Counted from the first letter of the stretch, positions 50,920-59,515 are shown. The stretch is DNA of 64,000 bases from Streptacidiphilus rugosus AM-16 (GCF_000744655.1 NZ_JQMJ01000004.1:5084001-5148000); one strand, 5' to 3'. Notes: generated from the letters alone by a model not told the origin. Numbers and translations: made by a program.

Positions 50920-50970
50920 AATCCTTTCGTGGGCCGACGCCTGACGGTCATTCGGCCGCCGTCATGCTGC

Positions 50971-51903
50971 TCACCCCTGGTCGTCGTCGACCATGAGGCC
51001 CTTGCGCAGGCTCGCCAGGGCGCTGGAGAGCAGCCGGGAGACCTGCATCTGGGACACGCCGATCCGTGCGCCGATCTCGGCCTGGGTCAGCTCGTCGACG
51101 AAGCGCAGTCCGAGGATCGTGCGGTCGCGCTCCGAGAGCCCGGCCATCAGCGGCTTGAGCGAGGCCAGGTCCTCCACCTGGTCGAAGAGCGGGTCGACGA
51201 CGCCGATCCGGCGCAGCAGCGGGTTGTCCTCTTCCGGCTCGGTCGTGCCGGCGGCGCTCGGCGTCTCCAGCGTGCCCGCGGTGTAGCAGTTGGCGGCGAG
51301 CCGGCCGTCGACGACGTCCTGTTCCGGCAGGCCCAGGTGGTCGGCGAGCTCCCTGGTGGTGGGGGCCCGGTTGAGCCGCTGCTCCAGGTCGTCGCTCGCC
51401 TTGGCCAGGCGCAGCCGCAGTTCCTGCAGCCGCCGGGGCACGTGGACGGCCCAGGTGGAGTCGCGGAAGTACCGCTTGATCTCGCCCGTGATGGTCGGCA
51501 GCGCGTAGGTGAGGAACTCCACGTCGCGGGACTGGTCGAAGCGGTTGATCGCTTTGATCAGCCCGACGGTGCCGACCTGGACGATGTCCTCCATCGGTTC
51601 GCTGCGGTGCGCGAACTGCGTCGAGGCGTAGCGGACCAGACCCAGGTTGAGCTCGACGAGCGAGTTGCGGACGTAGGAGTACTCCGGCGTCCCCTCCTCC
51701 AGCGCGCGCAGGCGCGTGAACAGGACCCGGGAGAGTTCCTTGGCCGTCGCGGTGTCGACGGTGGCGGGGTCGGGTATCTCCGGCAGCGCATCGCCCGCGG
51801 CGGTGGCGGCCGTGGTGACGGCAGTGGTGACGGCACTGTTGCCGATCTCACGAGCCTCCGGGACGCGGCTGACGGCGGCGGGTGCGGTGACAGTGCGGGG
51901 CAT
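50971..51903 (-). CDS. RNA polymerase sigma factor, SigB/SigF/SigG family
   Basis: A 310-residue group 3 sigma factor. Region 2 is NSLVELNLGLVRYASTQFAHRSEPMEDIVQVGTVGLIKAINRFD...FLTYALPTITGEIKRYFRD; region 3 follows with WAVHVPRRLQELRLRLAKA; region 4 is LSERDRTILGLRFVDELTQAEIGARIGVSQMQVSRLLSSALASLRK. This family drives general stress and sporulation genes and is held inactive by a HATPase anti-sigma factor, freed by a STAS protein. Such a STAS/HATPase pair is divergently encoded right next to it (52170-52996). A SigB-type promoter before the gene suggests autoregulation. Confidence 0.92.
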   Translation of the reverse strand: MPRTVTAPAAVSRVPEAREIGNSAVTTAVTTAATAAGDALPEIPDPATVDTATAKELSRVLFTRLRALEEGTPEYSYVRNSLVELNLGLVRYASTQFAHRSEPMEDIVQVGTVGLIKAINRFDQSRDVEFLTYALPTITGEIKRYFRDSTWAVHVPRRLQELRLRLAKASDDLEQRLNRAPTTRELADHLGLPEQDVVDGRLAANCYTAGTLETPSAAGTTEPEEDNPLLRRIGVVDPLFDQVEDLASLKPLMAGLSERDRTILGLRFVDELTQAEIGARIGVSQMQVSRLLSSALASLRKGLMVDDDQG

Positions 51904-51975
51904 GAGGCTCCTCCGGCGACGTGGCCCCTGCCGGCGCTGCGGCAGGACCCGGTTTCTTCGGGCTTCTACCCGCGC

Positions 51976-52000
51976 CTACCCGCGTTCGCCGGGGCGACAC
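51976..52000 (-). promoter_or_regulatory. SigB-type promoter of the sigma-factor gene
   Basis: On the reverse strand GTGT, 15 bases, GGGTAG, identical in boxes and spacing to the PRC-barrel promoter. It ends about 73 bases before the sigma-factor start, as expected for an autoregulated SigB-type gene. Confidence 0.55.
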
Positions 52001-52169
52001 GTCGCCGCCGTGACCTTTCTGTGATGATCCGGTGATCACCCCGACGGGACGCGGTGGTGGAACGGGAAGGAGTCGGTGCCCGCCACCGTGCATGACCGCG
52101 CGACCGCGCGGGCACCTGCCCGGTAGCCTCTGCGCAGAGGCGACCATCGACACGTGGGAGAGCGCGCGC

Positions 52170-52550
52170 ATGTCCGAACGGCCCGAGGCACCCTCCGTCG
52201 ATCCCGCCCCGGAGCGGTTGACCGTCTCGGTGCGCAGACAGGACGGCGCCGGAGTGGTCGCCGCCGCCGGGGAGCTCGACCACGACACGGCGCCCTCCCT
52301 GGCCGAGGCCGTCCGCTCGCTGGCGGACGCGGGCGTCACCCGGATCGTCGTGGACTGCCGCGAGCTCGGCTTCTGCGACTCCACCGGCCTCAACGTGCTG
52401 CTCAAGGCGCGCCTGCGGGCGGTCGACGACGGCGGCAGATTCCTGCTGACCACGCCCGGCCCGCAGCTGCGCCGACTGCTGGAGCTGACCGGAACGGACT
52501 CCGTCTTCGAGATGCGCGACGACGTCACCGCCGCTCTGGCGGACACGTGA
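52170..52550 (+). CDS. STAS-domain anti-anti-sigma factor
   Basis: A 126-residue STAS protein: LTVSVRRQDGAGVVAAAGELDHDTAPSLAEAV and the phosphorylatable serine in ELGFCDSTGLNVLL. When dephosphorylated such proteins bind the anti-sigma kinase and release the sigma factor. ATG 52170 follows GGGAGAG. The stop overlaps the next start (GTGA), so it is co-translated with the HATPase gene. Confidence 0.9.
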   Translation: MSERPEAPSVDPAPERLTVSVRRQDGAGVVAAAGELDHDTAPSLAEAVRSLADAGVTRIVVDCRELGFCDSTGLNVLLKARLRAVDDGGRFLLTTPGPQLRRLLELTGTDSVFEMRDDVTAALADT

Positions 52551-52996
52551 ACGGCCCGCGCACCGAGTCGGGCCTCACGCGCCAGGTGCCGGGGCGGCAG
52601 GTGCGCCGCCTGGGACTCGACGGCGTCAGCCGCCCGGTCGGGCGCGCCCGCGACTTCACCGGCGCGGCGCTCGCCGAGTGGCAGTGGGCCGACCCGCAGA
52701 CCGACGACCCGGACGAGCAGGAACGCGCCGAGGACGTCCTTCTCGTCGTCTCCGAACTGGTCGCGAACGCGATGACGCACGGCGGCGGCGTCAGGGAACT
52801 GACGATCACCCTGGACGGCGACACTCTCGTCGTCGGCGCCACGGACCGCGAGCCCGGCCTGCCCACCCTGCACACCCCGGGCGACCCCACCCGCCCCGGC
52901 GGCCACGGCCTCCAGGTGGTCCGCCGCCTCAGCGACCAGTGGGGCACCACGGCGCACCCCACCGGCAAGACGGTCTGGGCCCGCTTCGACCGCTGA
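52547..52996 (+). CDS. HATPase anti-sigma factor (RsbW-like kinase)
   Basis: A 149-residue GHKL ATPase. N-box VVSELVANAMTHGGG, G1-box ATDREPGLP and G2-box GGHGLQVVRRLSDQWG are present. It would bind the sigma factor and phosphorylate the STAS partner encoded immediately upstream, with which it overlaps (GTGA). The likely target is the divergent sigma factor at 50971. Confidence 0.88.
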   Translation: MNGPRTESGLTRQVPGRQVRRLGLDGVSRPVGRARDFTGAALAEWQWADPQTDDPDEQERAEDVLLVVSELVANAMTHGGGVRELTITLDGDTLVVGATDREPGLPTLHTPGDPTRPGGHGLQVVRRLSDQWGTTAHPTGKTVWARFDR

Positions 52997-53018
52997 GCCG
53001 TCCCGTTGGGACGTCCCG

Positions 53019-53432
53019 TCAGTCGGAGCGCACCAGGCCGATCTGCCACCGGGACGCCATCGCGACCATCTGCACCGTGCACGGCTCCCTCCTGTCGCCG
53101 ACGAAGGCGAACTGGATCCCGTCCTCGTAGCCTCGCTGGTTGCGCAGGAGCCAGATCCACTGCGCCGACATCCCGAGCGCCTGCCTCCACGGTGAGCCGG
53201 CGGGTGCCGGGCCGACGCTCTCGTGCTCGCGCCGTGCGATCCGGCCCGCGTCGATGCGGACCGTGTCGTCGTCCGGGTCCACGGAGAGCGTCCAGGACCC
53301 GTGCTCGAAATCAAGGACGACGGCGCTCACCCACCCTGGCACGTCGCCGAATTCGGCACGGACATGGTGGACGCCGGTCAGTCGCCCGGCGTCGTCGACC
53401 ATTGCCTCGATCGCGTTCTGATGCACGCTCAT
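53019..53432 (-). CDS. Small protein of unknown function (immunity/DUF6334-like)
   Basis: A 137-residue soluble protein, beta-strand-rich and acidic (GWVSAVVLDFEHGSWTLSVDPDDDTVRIDAG, WIWLLRNQRGYEDGIQFAFV). I do not recognise it with certainty; the style resembles actinobacterial DUF6334 or small immunity-like proteins. ATG 53432 was chosen; the frame stays open far upstream as a shadow of the next gene. No neighbour suggests a role. Confidence 0.65.
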   Translation of the reverse strand: MSVHQNAIEAMVDDAGRLTGVHHVRAEFGDVPGWVSAVVLDFEHGSWTLSVDPDDDTVRIDAGRIARREHESVGPAPAGSPWRQALGMSAQWIWLLRNQRGYEDGIQFAFVGDRREPCTVQMVAMASRWQIGLVRSD

Positions 53433-53500
53433 GTCCCCCGTGGTCGACTCCGGTCCGCCGTTGCGGATGATCCTCGCATCACGGCGGTCGGGCGGCAGGC

Positions 53501-55189
53501 TCAGGTGGCGTAGACGGAGAGGCCTGAGGCCTGGCCGGCGGGCCAGCCGGTGTTGGCGGTGAAGAGGAGGCGCAGGTAGCGGGTGGTCGCGCCGGCGGGG
53601 TAGGAGAGGGTGGCGGTGTTGCCGGTGGCGGGGTCGAAGAGGTAGCCGGCGGCCGGGAGCACGGTGGTGAAGTTCGCGCCGTCGGTGCTGCCCTGGAGCG
53701 TGACGGTCTGGGTGCGGGCGCCCCAGGCGGTGGAGGGCGGCAGGGCGAGCACGATCCTGCGGGTCGTCAGCACGGAGCCGAGGTCGACCTGGAGCCACTG
53801 CGGGAAGGCGTTGTCGGCGCTCTCCCAGTACGAGCCGGGGTCGCCGTCGACCGCGTTGGCGGCGACGTAGACCTGAGTGTGGCTGCTCTCGGCGACGGGG
53901 CGGTGCAGCGCCAGATCGGGGTTGCCGCCACCTCCCCCGCCGCCGGAGCCGACCACCGGCTGGGTGGGACGCGTGGCGGTGAGGGCGGTCCGGCCCTTCA
54001 GCATGGAGCCGCCGTCGGCGGTGAGCCGCAGGTAGTAGTCGGAGGAGCAGGCGGTGCCGTCCTCGTCCAGGGCGAGCAGCCCCGAGCCCGCCGGGACCTG
54101 GCCCTGGTTCTCCGCGGTCCTGGCGATCTGGTTCCCCTCGCCGAACTCGTCGAACATGGAGATGTAGACGCTGCTCACGCCAGCCCTGGTCATGTTGTAG
54201 AACTGCCGCCACATGAAGTCGCCGTGGGCCCGCTGGCGGGCCGAGAGGTCGCCGGGGAGGACGCACGGCTGGTAGTCGACTCCGTGCGCGGCGCAGTCGG
54301 CGAGGTCGGGAACGGTCGCGTCGGCATAGAAGTGGTCCGCGTCGGCGGCGGTGCCGATCCGGCCGACCATCCACGGCGAGAGCATGTCGAAGGCGTGGTA
54401 CACGTCCAGGTAGCCGGCCCGGGAGTCGTTGGCGCCCAGTCGCCACCAGGTCGGCACACCGCCCATGACGTAGCAGCCCTGGGACTTGAACCAGCTGATG
54501 ACGTCGGCGCAGGCGGCCGGAGACCACGGGTGGTTGGCGTCGTCGAAGCCGAAACCCCAGATGCCGACCACCGGCTTGCCGTTCTGGCGCGCGTAGGCGG
54601 AGGAGGCGGTGTGCGCGGACATCCTGCTCGTCCAGTCCGCCTTGATCTCCGACTGCATCGCCGCCCAGCCGCTGACGTCGTACATCACGTAGAACCTGAC
54701 GCCGTACACCTCGGCGGAGGCCCGGACCCTGGCGGTGACCGCGTCCCGGGTGGGGCCCTCGCTGCCGTTGGGGTCGAAGCGCTGCAACGCGGCGGTGTCG
54801 CAGCCGTTCTGCCGCATCCACTGGAAGTGGGTGTCGACGGTCTGCTGGTCGTAGGAGGAGAAGAGGGAGGCGGGACCACCGTTGCCGAGGTCGGCGTAGG
54901 CGGTCGGGTAGGTGCGGCTGAACTCCCGTGAGTCCGGCCAGGCCTTGATGACGTTGTTGCCGGGCGAGGGCGCCTGGGACCAGTTCTGGCCCCAGTGCCA
55001 CCAGGCGTTGATCGGCGCACCGTCACCGGGGCAGGCGAACCAGCCCTGGTAGCCGACGGTCACCTTGCCGACGACGTCGCCGGCCGGGCTCGCCGCCCGC
55101 GCCGTGCCCGATGCGGTGAGCCCGCCGAGGGCGACGCCCGCGGCGCCGGCCGAGAGTGTGGACAGGAAGGTGCGACGCGAGACTGTCAT
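53501..55189 (-). CDS. Tat-exported GH99-like glycoside hydrolase with discoidin domain
   Basis: A 562-residue exported protein. A twin-arginine signal (SRRTFLSTLSAGAAGVALGGL) is followed by a barrel domain of about 380 residues beginning KVTVGYQGWFACPGDG and containing YVMYDVSGW, VVGIWGFGFDD and SVYISMFDEFGEG, which resembles GH71/GH99-like endo-mannosidase-type enzymes. After a Gly linker comes a C-terminal F5/8 discoidin domain (DLALHRPVAESSHTQVYVAANAVDGDPGSYWES...). It likely acts on alpha-mannan or a similar polymer outside the cell. ATG 55189 was chosen at the Tat signal. Confidence 0.82.
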   Translation of the reverse strand: MTVSRRTFLSTLSAGAAGVALGGLTASGTARAASPAGDVVGKVTVGYQGWFACPGDGAPINAWWHWGQNWSQAPSPGNNVIKAWPDSREFSRTYPTAYADLGNGGPASLFSSYDQQTVDTHFQWMRQNGCDTAALQRFDPNGSEGPTRDAVTARVRASAEVYGVRFYVMYDVSGWAAMQSEIKADWTSRMSAHTASSAYARQNGKPVVGIWGFGFDDANHPWSPAACADVISWFKSQGCYVMGGVPTWWRLGANDSRAGYLDVYHAFDMLSPWMVGRIGTAADADHFYADATVPDLADCAAHGVDYQPCVLPGDLSARQRAHGDFMWRQFYNMTRAGVSSVYISMFDEFGEGNQIARTAENQGQVPAGSGLLALDEDGTACSSDYYLRLTADGGSMLKGRTALTATRPTQPVVGSGGGGGGGNPDLALHRPVAESSHTQVYVAANAVDGDPGSYWESADNAFPQWLQVDLGSVLTTRRIVLALPPSTAWGARTQTVTLQGSTDGANFTTVLPAAGYLFDPATGNTATLSYPAGATTRYLRLLFTANTGWPAGQASGLSVYAT

Positions 55190-55359
55190 GGACCATCCCG
55201 GAGACAGGGCAGCCGACATGGACAGGACGGACCTCGGCCGCGCTCTGGGCGGGAGCGTATTGACCGGATGACATCAAGGCAAGACTCGAAGCAGCTTACG
55301 CAAATCCTGTCGCTGGTCGCGCAAAACTTGCATAGCGCCTTTCTCGGGGGTCGAGTCGC

Positions 55360-55896
55360 TCAGGAGAGCGCGCCCACGTGGGCCAGCGCCTGACGGAGCA
55401 GCACCCCCTGGCCGCCCGGCATCTCCTGCTGAACCAGCTGCGAGGAGGCCTCCTCCGGGGTGAACCACTCCAGGTCGAGCGCGTCCTGCCGGGGCCGGCA
55501 GTCACCGGTGACCGGGACGACGTACGCGAGCGAGACGGCGTGCTGACGCGGGTCGTGGAAGGAGGTGACCCCGAGGGTGGGGAAGTACTCGGCGACCGTG
55601 AACGGCTGCAGGGAGGCCGGGATCCGGGGCAGCGCGACCGGGCCGAGGTCCTTCTCCAGATGCCGAAGCAGGGCGTCTCGGATCCGCTCGTGGTACAGCA
55701 CCCGACCGGAGACCAGGGTGCGACTGACCGTTCCGTCGGGCCCGATCCGCAGCAGCAGTCCGACGTGCGTCACCTCGCCGCTGTCGTCGACGCGCACGGG
55801 CACGGCCTCGACATAGACGATCGGCATTCGGGCGCGCGTGAGTTCGAGCTCGTCGGACGCGAGCCATCCGGGCGTGGTTTCGGTCACGTCAGACAT
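55360..55896 (-). CDS. NUDIX-like DUF4916 protein
   Basis: A 178-residue protein: GWLASDELELTRARMPIVYVEAVPVRVDDSGEVTHVGLLLRIGPDGTVSRTLVSGRVLYHERIRDALLRHLEKDLGP, the DUF4916/NUDIX pattern, with PFTVAEYFPTLGVTSFHDPRQHAVSLAYVVPV and LDLEWFTPEEA. The canonical Nudix box is altered. Function unknown. The gene is followed by 170 bp that contain nothing obvious besides the next promoter. Confidence 0.85.
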   Translation of the reverse strand: MSDVTETTPGWLASDELELTRARMPIVYVEAVPVRVDDSGEVTHVGLLLRIGPDGTVSRTLVSGRVLYHERIRDALLRHLEKDLGPVALPRIPASLQPFTVAEYFPTLGVTSFHDPRQHAVSLAYVVPVTGDCRPRQDALDLEWFTPEEASSQLVQQEMPGGQGVLLRQALAHVGALS

Positions 55897-55972
55897 TGGG
55901 TGATCGTACTGTCCCGCCGTCCCGACGCGCGCGTCACCCGCCCGAAGCGGTCGGCGCGTCTCCCTAAAGGGT

Positions 55973-56023
55973 GACGGGGTCCGGCCGCGCGGGAGCAGAA
56001 CTCCCGCGCGGCCGGACCCCGTC
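55973..56023 (-). terminator. Very strong hairpin terminator after the VOC gene
   Basis: A perfect 23-bp stem with a 5-base loop (CAGAA), the most stable hairpin in the window, 29 bases beyond the stop of the leftward VOC gene and 77 bases before the DUF4916 start. Confidence 0.85.
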
Positions 56024-56052
56024 CCGCGGCGGACGACCCGACCGACGGCCCG

Positions 56053-56823
56053 TCAGCTCTCGCGCGGGGCGAAGACACCGAAGGTGGCGCCCTGCGGGTC
56101 GCGGACGACGGCGATCCTGGGGCCGTTCTCCATCTCGACGTCCACCGGACCGTGCATGACCTCGGCGCCCAGCTTCGTCGCCGCGGCCGCGGCCGCGTCC
56201 ACGTCTGCGACCAGGAAGAACGGGTTCCAGTGCGAGGGCACCTCCGGCGGGAACATGTCGCCCATGTCCATCACCCCGCCGAACATGGTGTCCGCCAGGC
56301 CCACCATCGGGTAGGACTCCTCGTCCGACCAGACCTGCCAGCCGAACAGGCCCTTGTAGAAGTTCACGGCGGCGTTCTTGTCCCGGGTCGACAGGTCGAT
56401 CCAGGCAAGGGAGTTGGACTCCTCCGCGACGCCGAAGCCGCTGAACTTCCCGGTCTGCCAGACGGCGAACGGCGCACCGGTCGGGTCGCTGAGCAGCGCC
56501 CAGCGGCCCAGGTCGCCCACGTCCATCGGCTCCATCCACACCTGTGCCCCGCCGCTCTTCGCGTCGGCGCACGCGGCCTCGACGTCGGGGGCGGCGAAGG
56601 AGAGCAGCCACATCACCGGCTGCTGCGGGTTCATCAGCGAGGCCACGGCCGCGGCCGGCGAGCCGGCCAGCGAGAAGGTCGTGTAACCGCCGTACTGGGG
56701 GTCGGGGTCCGTCTCGGCGGTCCAGCCGAACAACTGCCCGTAGAACGTCTTGGCCGCTTCCGGGTCGCGGGCACTCAACTGCGCCCAGCAGGGCGCGCCC
56801 GGGAGCTTTCCGATGACCTTCAC
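56053..56823 (-). CDS. Double-VOC protein
   Basis: A 256-residue protein with two VOC modules. Module 1: PGAPCWAQLSARDPEAAKTFYGQLFGWTAE... to DPTGAPFAVWQ; module 2: NSLAWIDLSTRDKNAAVNFYKGLFGW... to DPQGATFGVF. This is the common actinobacterial glyoxalase/bleomycin-resistance-like family 27 kDa antigen Cfp30B type; no catalytic metal set is complete, so it may bind rather than convert a ligand. GTG 56823 follows AGAGGAA. Confidence 0.88.
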   Translation of the reverse strand: MKVIGKLPGAPCWAQLSARDPEAAKTFYGQLFGWTAETDPDPQYGGYTTFSLAGSPAAAVASLMNPQQPVMWLLSFAAPDVEAACADAKSGGAQVWMEPMDVGDLGRWALLSDPTGAPFAVWQTGKFSGFGVAEESNSLAWIDLSTRDKNAAVNFYKGLFGWQVWSDEESYPMVGLADTMFGGVMDMGDMFPPEVPSHWNPFFLVADVDAAAAAATKLGAEVMHGPVDVEMENGPRIAVVRDPQGATFGVFAPRES

Positions 56824-56964
56824 CGCGGTTCCTCTCGTCTGGGTACGAAGGGGGCGATTCCCCATACAAGCCCCGAGCCGGAACGGATGCCACTCGACAC
56901 GCGCCACGGCAGGCCCGTGCAACCCGCACGAGGTCCGGCCGCCCCGGGAGGCGACGCGTGGGCC

Positions 56965-57192
56965 TCAACGCCTCGTCCCGCCGGTTCTCGCCCCCTGCTC
57001 CCGGTACGCGGCCCAACAGGCCGGGCACACGTCCTCGGGCGAGACCTCGTCGGCGTCGGCGATGGACAGCTTCCGGGAGCCCGGGGTCAGCACCCGCCCG
57101 CACAGGGCGCCGTGCTGGTCCTGTCGGACGACGTGCCATCGGGCGACGTCGACGACCGACGGGTCGTGGATCGAGAGTTGGTGTTCGGCCAT
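56965..57192 (-). CDS. Small putative zinc-binding protein
   Basis: A 75-residue protein with a likely zinc site: His in ARWHVVRQDQHGALCGR plus Cys, and CPACW near the end (H-x-C / C-P-x-C pattern). Similar small proteins of unknown function are common in actinomycetes. The start is uncertain: ATG 57192 or GTG 57207, neither with a ribosome site. Confidence 0.6.
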   Translation of the reverse strand: MAEHQLSIHDPSVVDVARWHVVRQDQHGALCGRVLTPGSRKLSIADADEVSPEDVCPACWAAYREQGARTGGTRR

Positions 57193-57237
57193 CAGTTCGC
57201 AGTACACGGTGTCACGTCACAGGTCGGCGGGTCCGGG

Positions 57238-57645
57238 TCAGTGGCCGAAGAGGTGGCGGTGGCGCCGGCCGGCGCCGGAGCCGGCCATGGGCCGTTCGTT
57301 CTCGTCGGTCTCGGCGGGAACCGTCTCGACGGGCGCGGTCTCGATCGGCACGGACGTGGCCGGCGCCGTGGTCGTCGCCTCGGGGGCGGCGGCGTGGCGG
57401 GCGCCGCGCAGCACCGCCCTGCGGCGGCTCGCCATGCGGCCGCCGACGCCCATCATGGCGAGGGCGAGGCAGAAGATCAGGGCCAGCGCGAGCCCGGAGA
57501 GGAAGATCTCCAGACTGTTCATGGTCGCGATGGTGTTGCCGAGGACCACCACCTGGTAGTCCGGTCCGCCGGAGAGGTTGCCCGCGATCAGCAGACCCGT
57601 GAAAGCTCCGGTGGCACAGAGCAGGAGCAGGCCGAGCAGCAGCAT
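57238..57645 (-). CDS. Small two-helix membrane protein with Thr/Glu tail
   Basis: A 135-residue protein. Two membrane helices (LLLGLLLLCATGAFTGLLIAGN and IFLSGLALALIFCLALAMMGV) are followed by a basic stretch and a Thr/Glu/Val-rich tail (TAPVETVPAETDENERP) ending in Arg/His. No family recognised. ATG 57645 follows AAGGAG. A possible SigB-like promoter lies at 57704-57727. Confidence 0.7.
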   Translation of the reverse strand: MLLLGLLLLCATGAFTGLLIAGNLSGGPDYQVVVLGNTIATMNSLEIFLSGLALALIFCLALAMMGVGGRMASRRRAVLRGARHAAAPEATTTAPATSVPIETAPVETVPAETDENERPMAGSGAGRRHRHLFGH

Positions 57646-57703
57646 TCCAGGCTCCTTCGTCGTCGCTGCAGGCAGGCGGTCGTCCGACCGCCCCCAGCGC
57701 GTC

Positions 57704-57727
57704 TGACCCGTTCCGCCTCCCCCAAAC
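57704..57727 (-). promoter_or_regulatory. Weak SigB-like promoter
   Basis: On the reverse strand GTTT, 14 bases, GGGTCA. The -35 is exact but the -10 departs from GGGTAC/T, so this is the weakest member of the set. Confidence 0.25.
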
Positions 57728-57820
57728 CCGGTCGGGCCGGGACCGGGGTGTGATTCCGCGCGAACCGGGCATCCTCCCAGCCCGGACGCTGGTCCGGTGC
57801 AGCAGGCGAGGAGTGACGAG

Positions 57821-58420
57821 ATGGTCACCTACCGACAGGACGACACACAGACGCTGCCCCAGCACTACGGCGCGGCGCTGGACCACTTCGGACGCCTCGT
57901 ACGGCAGGTCGAGCCCGAGCAGTGGGGCCTGCCGACGCCCTGCCGCGCGTGGAGCGTGCGCGACCTGGTGAACCATGCGACCGTGCAGCAGCTGTGGGTG
58001 CCTCCGCTGCTGGCCGGGGCGAACGCCGTCTCCCTCGCCGACCTGCTGACCGGCGACCAGCTGGGCGACGACCCCGCCCTCGCCTGGAAGCGCGCCGCCG
58101 CCGAGGCCGAGGAGGCCGTCCACGGCAAGCGGGCTCTCGACGGCACGGTGACCCTGTGGCACGGTCCCGCGCTGGCCGCGCACCTGTGCAGCCAGCTGGC
58201 CATGGACACCGTGGTGCACGCCTGGGACCTGGCCCGCGCGATCGGCGCGGACGACAGGCTGCCGCACCTCCTGGTCGCCTTCGCCCTGCGCGAGGTCTCC
58301 GGCTACGCCGACCGGCTCAGCGCCTCCGGTCTCTTCGACGCCCCGGTCCGCCTCGCTCCCGACGCGGACTCCCAGACCCGCCTGCTGGCCCTGACGGGCC
58401 GCGACCCGCGAGGCCACTGA
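57821..58420 (+). CDS. TIGR03086-type (mycothiol maleylpyruvate isomerase N-like) protein
   Basis: A 199-residue DinB-like four-helix protein. The opening QHYGAALDHFGRLVRQVEPEQWGLPTPCRAWSVRDLVNHATVQQLW carries the first metal-binding His, and HLCSQLAMDTVVHAWDLARAIG carries the conserved VHAWDLARA motif with further ligands. Such proteins use zinc or nickel and often mycothiol in detoxification; the substrate is unknown. ATG 57821 follows GAGGAG. A hairpin terminator follows the stop. Confidence 0.87.
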   Translation: MVTYRQDDTQTLPQHYGAALDHFGRLVRQVEPEQWGLPTPCRAWSVRDLVNHATVQQLWVPPLLAGANAVSLADLLTGDQLGDDPALAWKRAAAEAEEAVHGKRALDGTVTLWHGPALAAHLCSQLAMDTVVHAWDLARAIGADDRLPHLLVAFALREVSGYADRLSASGLFDAPVRLAPDADSQTRLLALTGRDPRGH

Positions 58421-58442
58421 CGGCGCTCCCGCCGGAGCGCCG
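58421..58442 (+). terminator. Hairpin terminator
   Basis: A perfect 9-bp stem (CGGCGCTCC / GGAGCGCCG) with a 4-base loop, immediately after the stop codon. Confidence 0.7.
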
Positions 58443-58474
58443 CTCGACGCGGCCTCGGGCCGCCCCGATCGCAC

Positions 58475-58499
58475 GCTTGACCGCGAACGAGCCGGGTAG
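58475..58499 (+). promoter_or_regulatory. SigB-type promoter of the 62-residue protein gene
   Basis: GCTT, 15 bases, GGGTAG followed by ACG; 47 bases before the GTG start. It shares the GCTTGACCG...GGG-AGACG context with the promoter at 60232-60256. Confidence 0.5.
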
Positions 58500-58545
58500 A
58501 CGCCCGGCGGCACAGCCGGTGAGGGAAGTGAGAGGAGCGACGGGG

Positions 58546-58734
58546 GTGAACGATCACAGCCGTCAGCCGCCGCGTCACGGCGCCGAGGCCGCCATGGACG
58601 CCGCGGCCCGGCAGCTCAAGGAGGAGATGGAGATCGCGCTGCGCCATCTGAGGGAGCAGGTGCGCGGATGGCGCGCACCCGGAGTCCGCGCGGCGGGCGA
58701 CGAGGACGGCGACGCGCGGTACCGACAGGCGTGA
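58546..58734 (+). CDS. Small helical protein, unknown function
   Basis: A 62-residue protein with an amphipathic helix (AAMDAAARQLKEEMEIALRHLREQVRGW) and a charged tail. GTG 58546 has GAGGAG 8 bases upstream and a SigB-like promoter before it, which supports reality despite the short length. No family recognised. Confidence 0.55.
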   Translation: MNDHSRQPPRHGAEAAMDAAARQLKEEMEIALRHLREQVRGWRAPGVRAAGDEDGDARYRQA

Positions 58735-58748
58735 CCACCGTGAGCCCT

Positions 58749-59010
58749 GCGGCCGTGCCCGCCGCAGCCGTGGACAAAGCGGCCCCGATCAACGCGGCCG
58801 TAGGCCTGGCATCCCTGGACGCCGCCGCCGTGGACCGGCCGGCCCTGAGCACCGCCGCCCTGGACCGCGCGGCCGTGACCACCGCAGGCCTGAGCACCGC
58901 GGCCGTAGGCCGGGCAACCCCGGACGCCACCGCCGTAGGCCGCGCGGCCGTGACCACCGCAGCCGTCGGCCGCGCGGCCCTGAGCACCGCGGCCCTGGGC
59001 ACCCGGGCCG
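58749..59010. repeat. 15-bp-period tandem minisatellite
   Basis: About 17 degenerate units with a period of exactly 15 bp; GCGGCC recurs at intervals of 15, 30 or 45 bases (58749, 58779, 58794 and onward). Typical units are GCCGTGACCACCGCA, GCCGTCGGCCGCGCG and GCCCTGAGCACCGCG. Read on either strand it gives five-residue repeats (A-V/L-x-x-A). A rightward frame starts at GTG 58731 but has no stop until 60329, opposite real genes, so coding is doubtful. Confidence 0.75.
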
Positions 59011-59027
59011 GGACGCCGGGGCAGGGG

Positions 59028-59474
59028 TCAGGCTCGCTCGATCTCGAACCAGACCGCCTTGCCGTCGGCCCTGGGCTCGCTGCCCCAGCGGGACGAGAGC
59101 CGCTCGACGACGCGCAGGCCGTGGCCGCCAGGACGGGCCGGCTGCGCCGGCGGCCGTACCTCGGGTTTCTGCGGGCTCGCGTCGACGACCTCGACGCGCA
59201 GCCGGTCCCTGCCCGCGTCGTGGACCGCGAGTTCGCGCGGTCCGCCCGCGTGCAGACAGGCGTTGGTCACCAGCTCGGAGGTCATCAGGAGCACGTCCTC
59301 GACCACGGCGCGCTGCTCCTCGCCGCGTCTTGCGTCCTCCGGGATCTCCAGCCAGCCGCGGGCCGCCAGGCTCGCGTACACGAAGTCACGGCAGCGCCCG
59401 ACCACGCCCGAGCCCCCGGCCAGTTCCAGCCGGTCCCCCTGCGACCCGTCGGCCGACCCGCTCAACTGCTCCAC
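59028..59474 (-). CDS. HATPase anti-sigma factor (RsbW-like), second copy
   Basis: A 148-residue GHKL ATPase. N-box MTSELVTNACLHAGG, G1-box VVDASPQ and G2-box GGHGLRVVERLSSRWG are present. It resembles the enzyme at 52547. GTG 59474 follows AAGGGAA. It lies 41 bases downstream of a STAS gene on the same strand, forming a second partner-switching pair. The long frame to 63848 in this phase is only a shadow of the histidine kinase gene. Confidence 0.87.
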   Translation of the reverse strand: MEQLSGSADGSQGDRLELAGGSGVVGRCRDFVYASLAARGWLEIPEDARRGEEQRAVVEDVLLMTSELVTNACLHAGGPRELAVHDAGRDRLRVEVVDASPQKPEVRPPAQPARPGGHGLRVVERLSSRWGSEPRADGKAVWFEIERA

Positions 59475-59515
59475 CGTGGTTCCCTTCGCTCGTCGGCTCG
59501 CTCGTCGGCCGTGGC

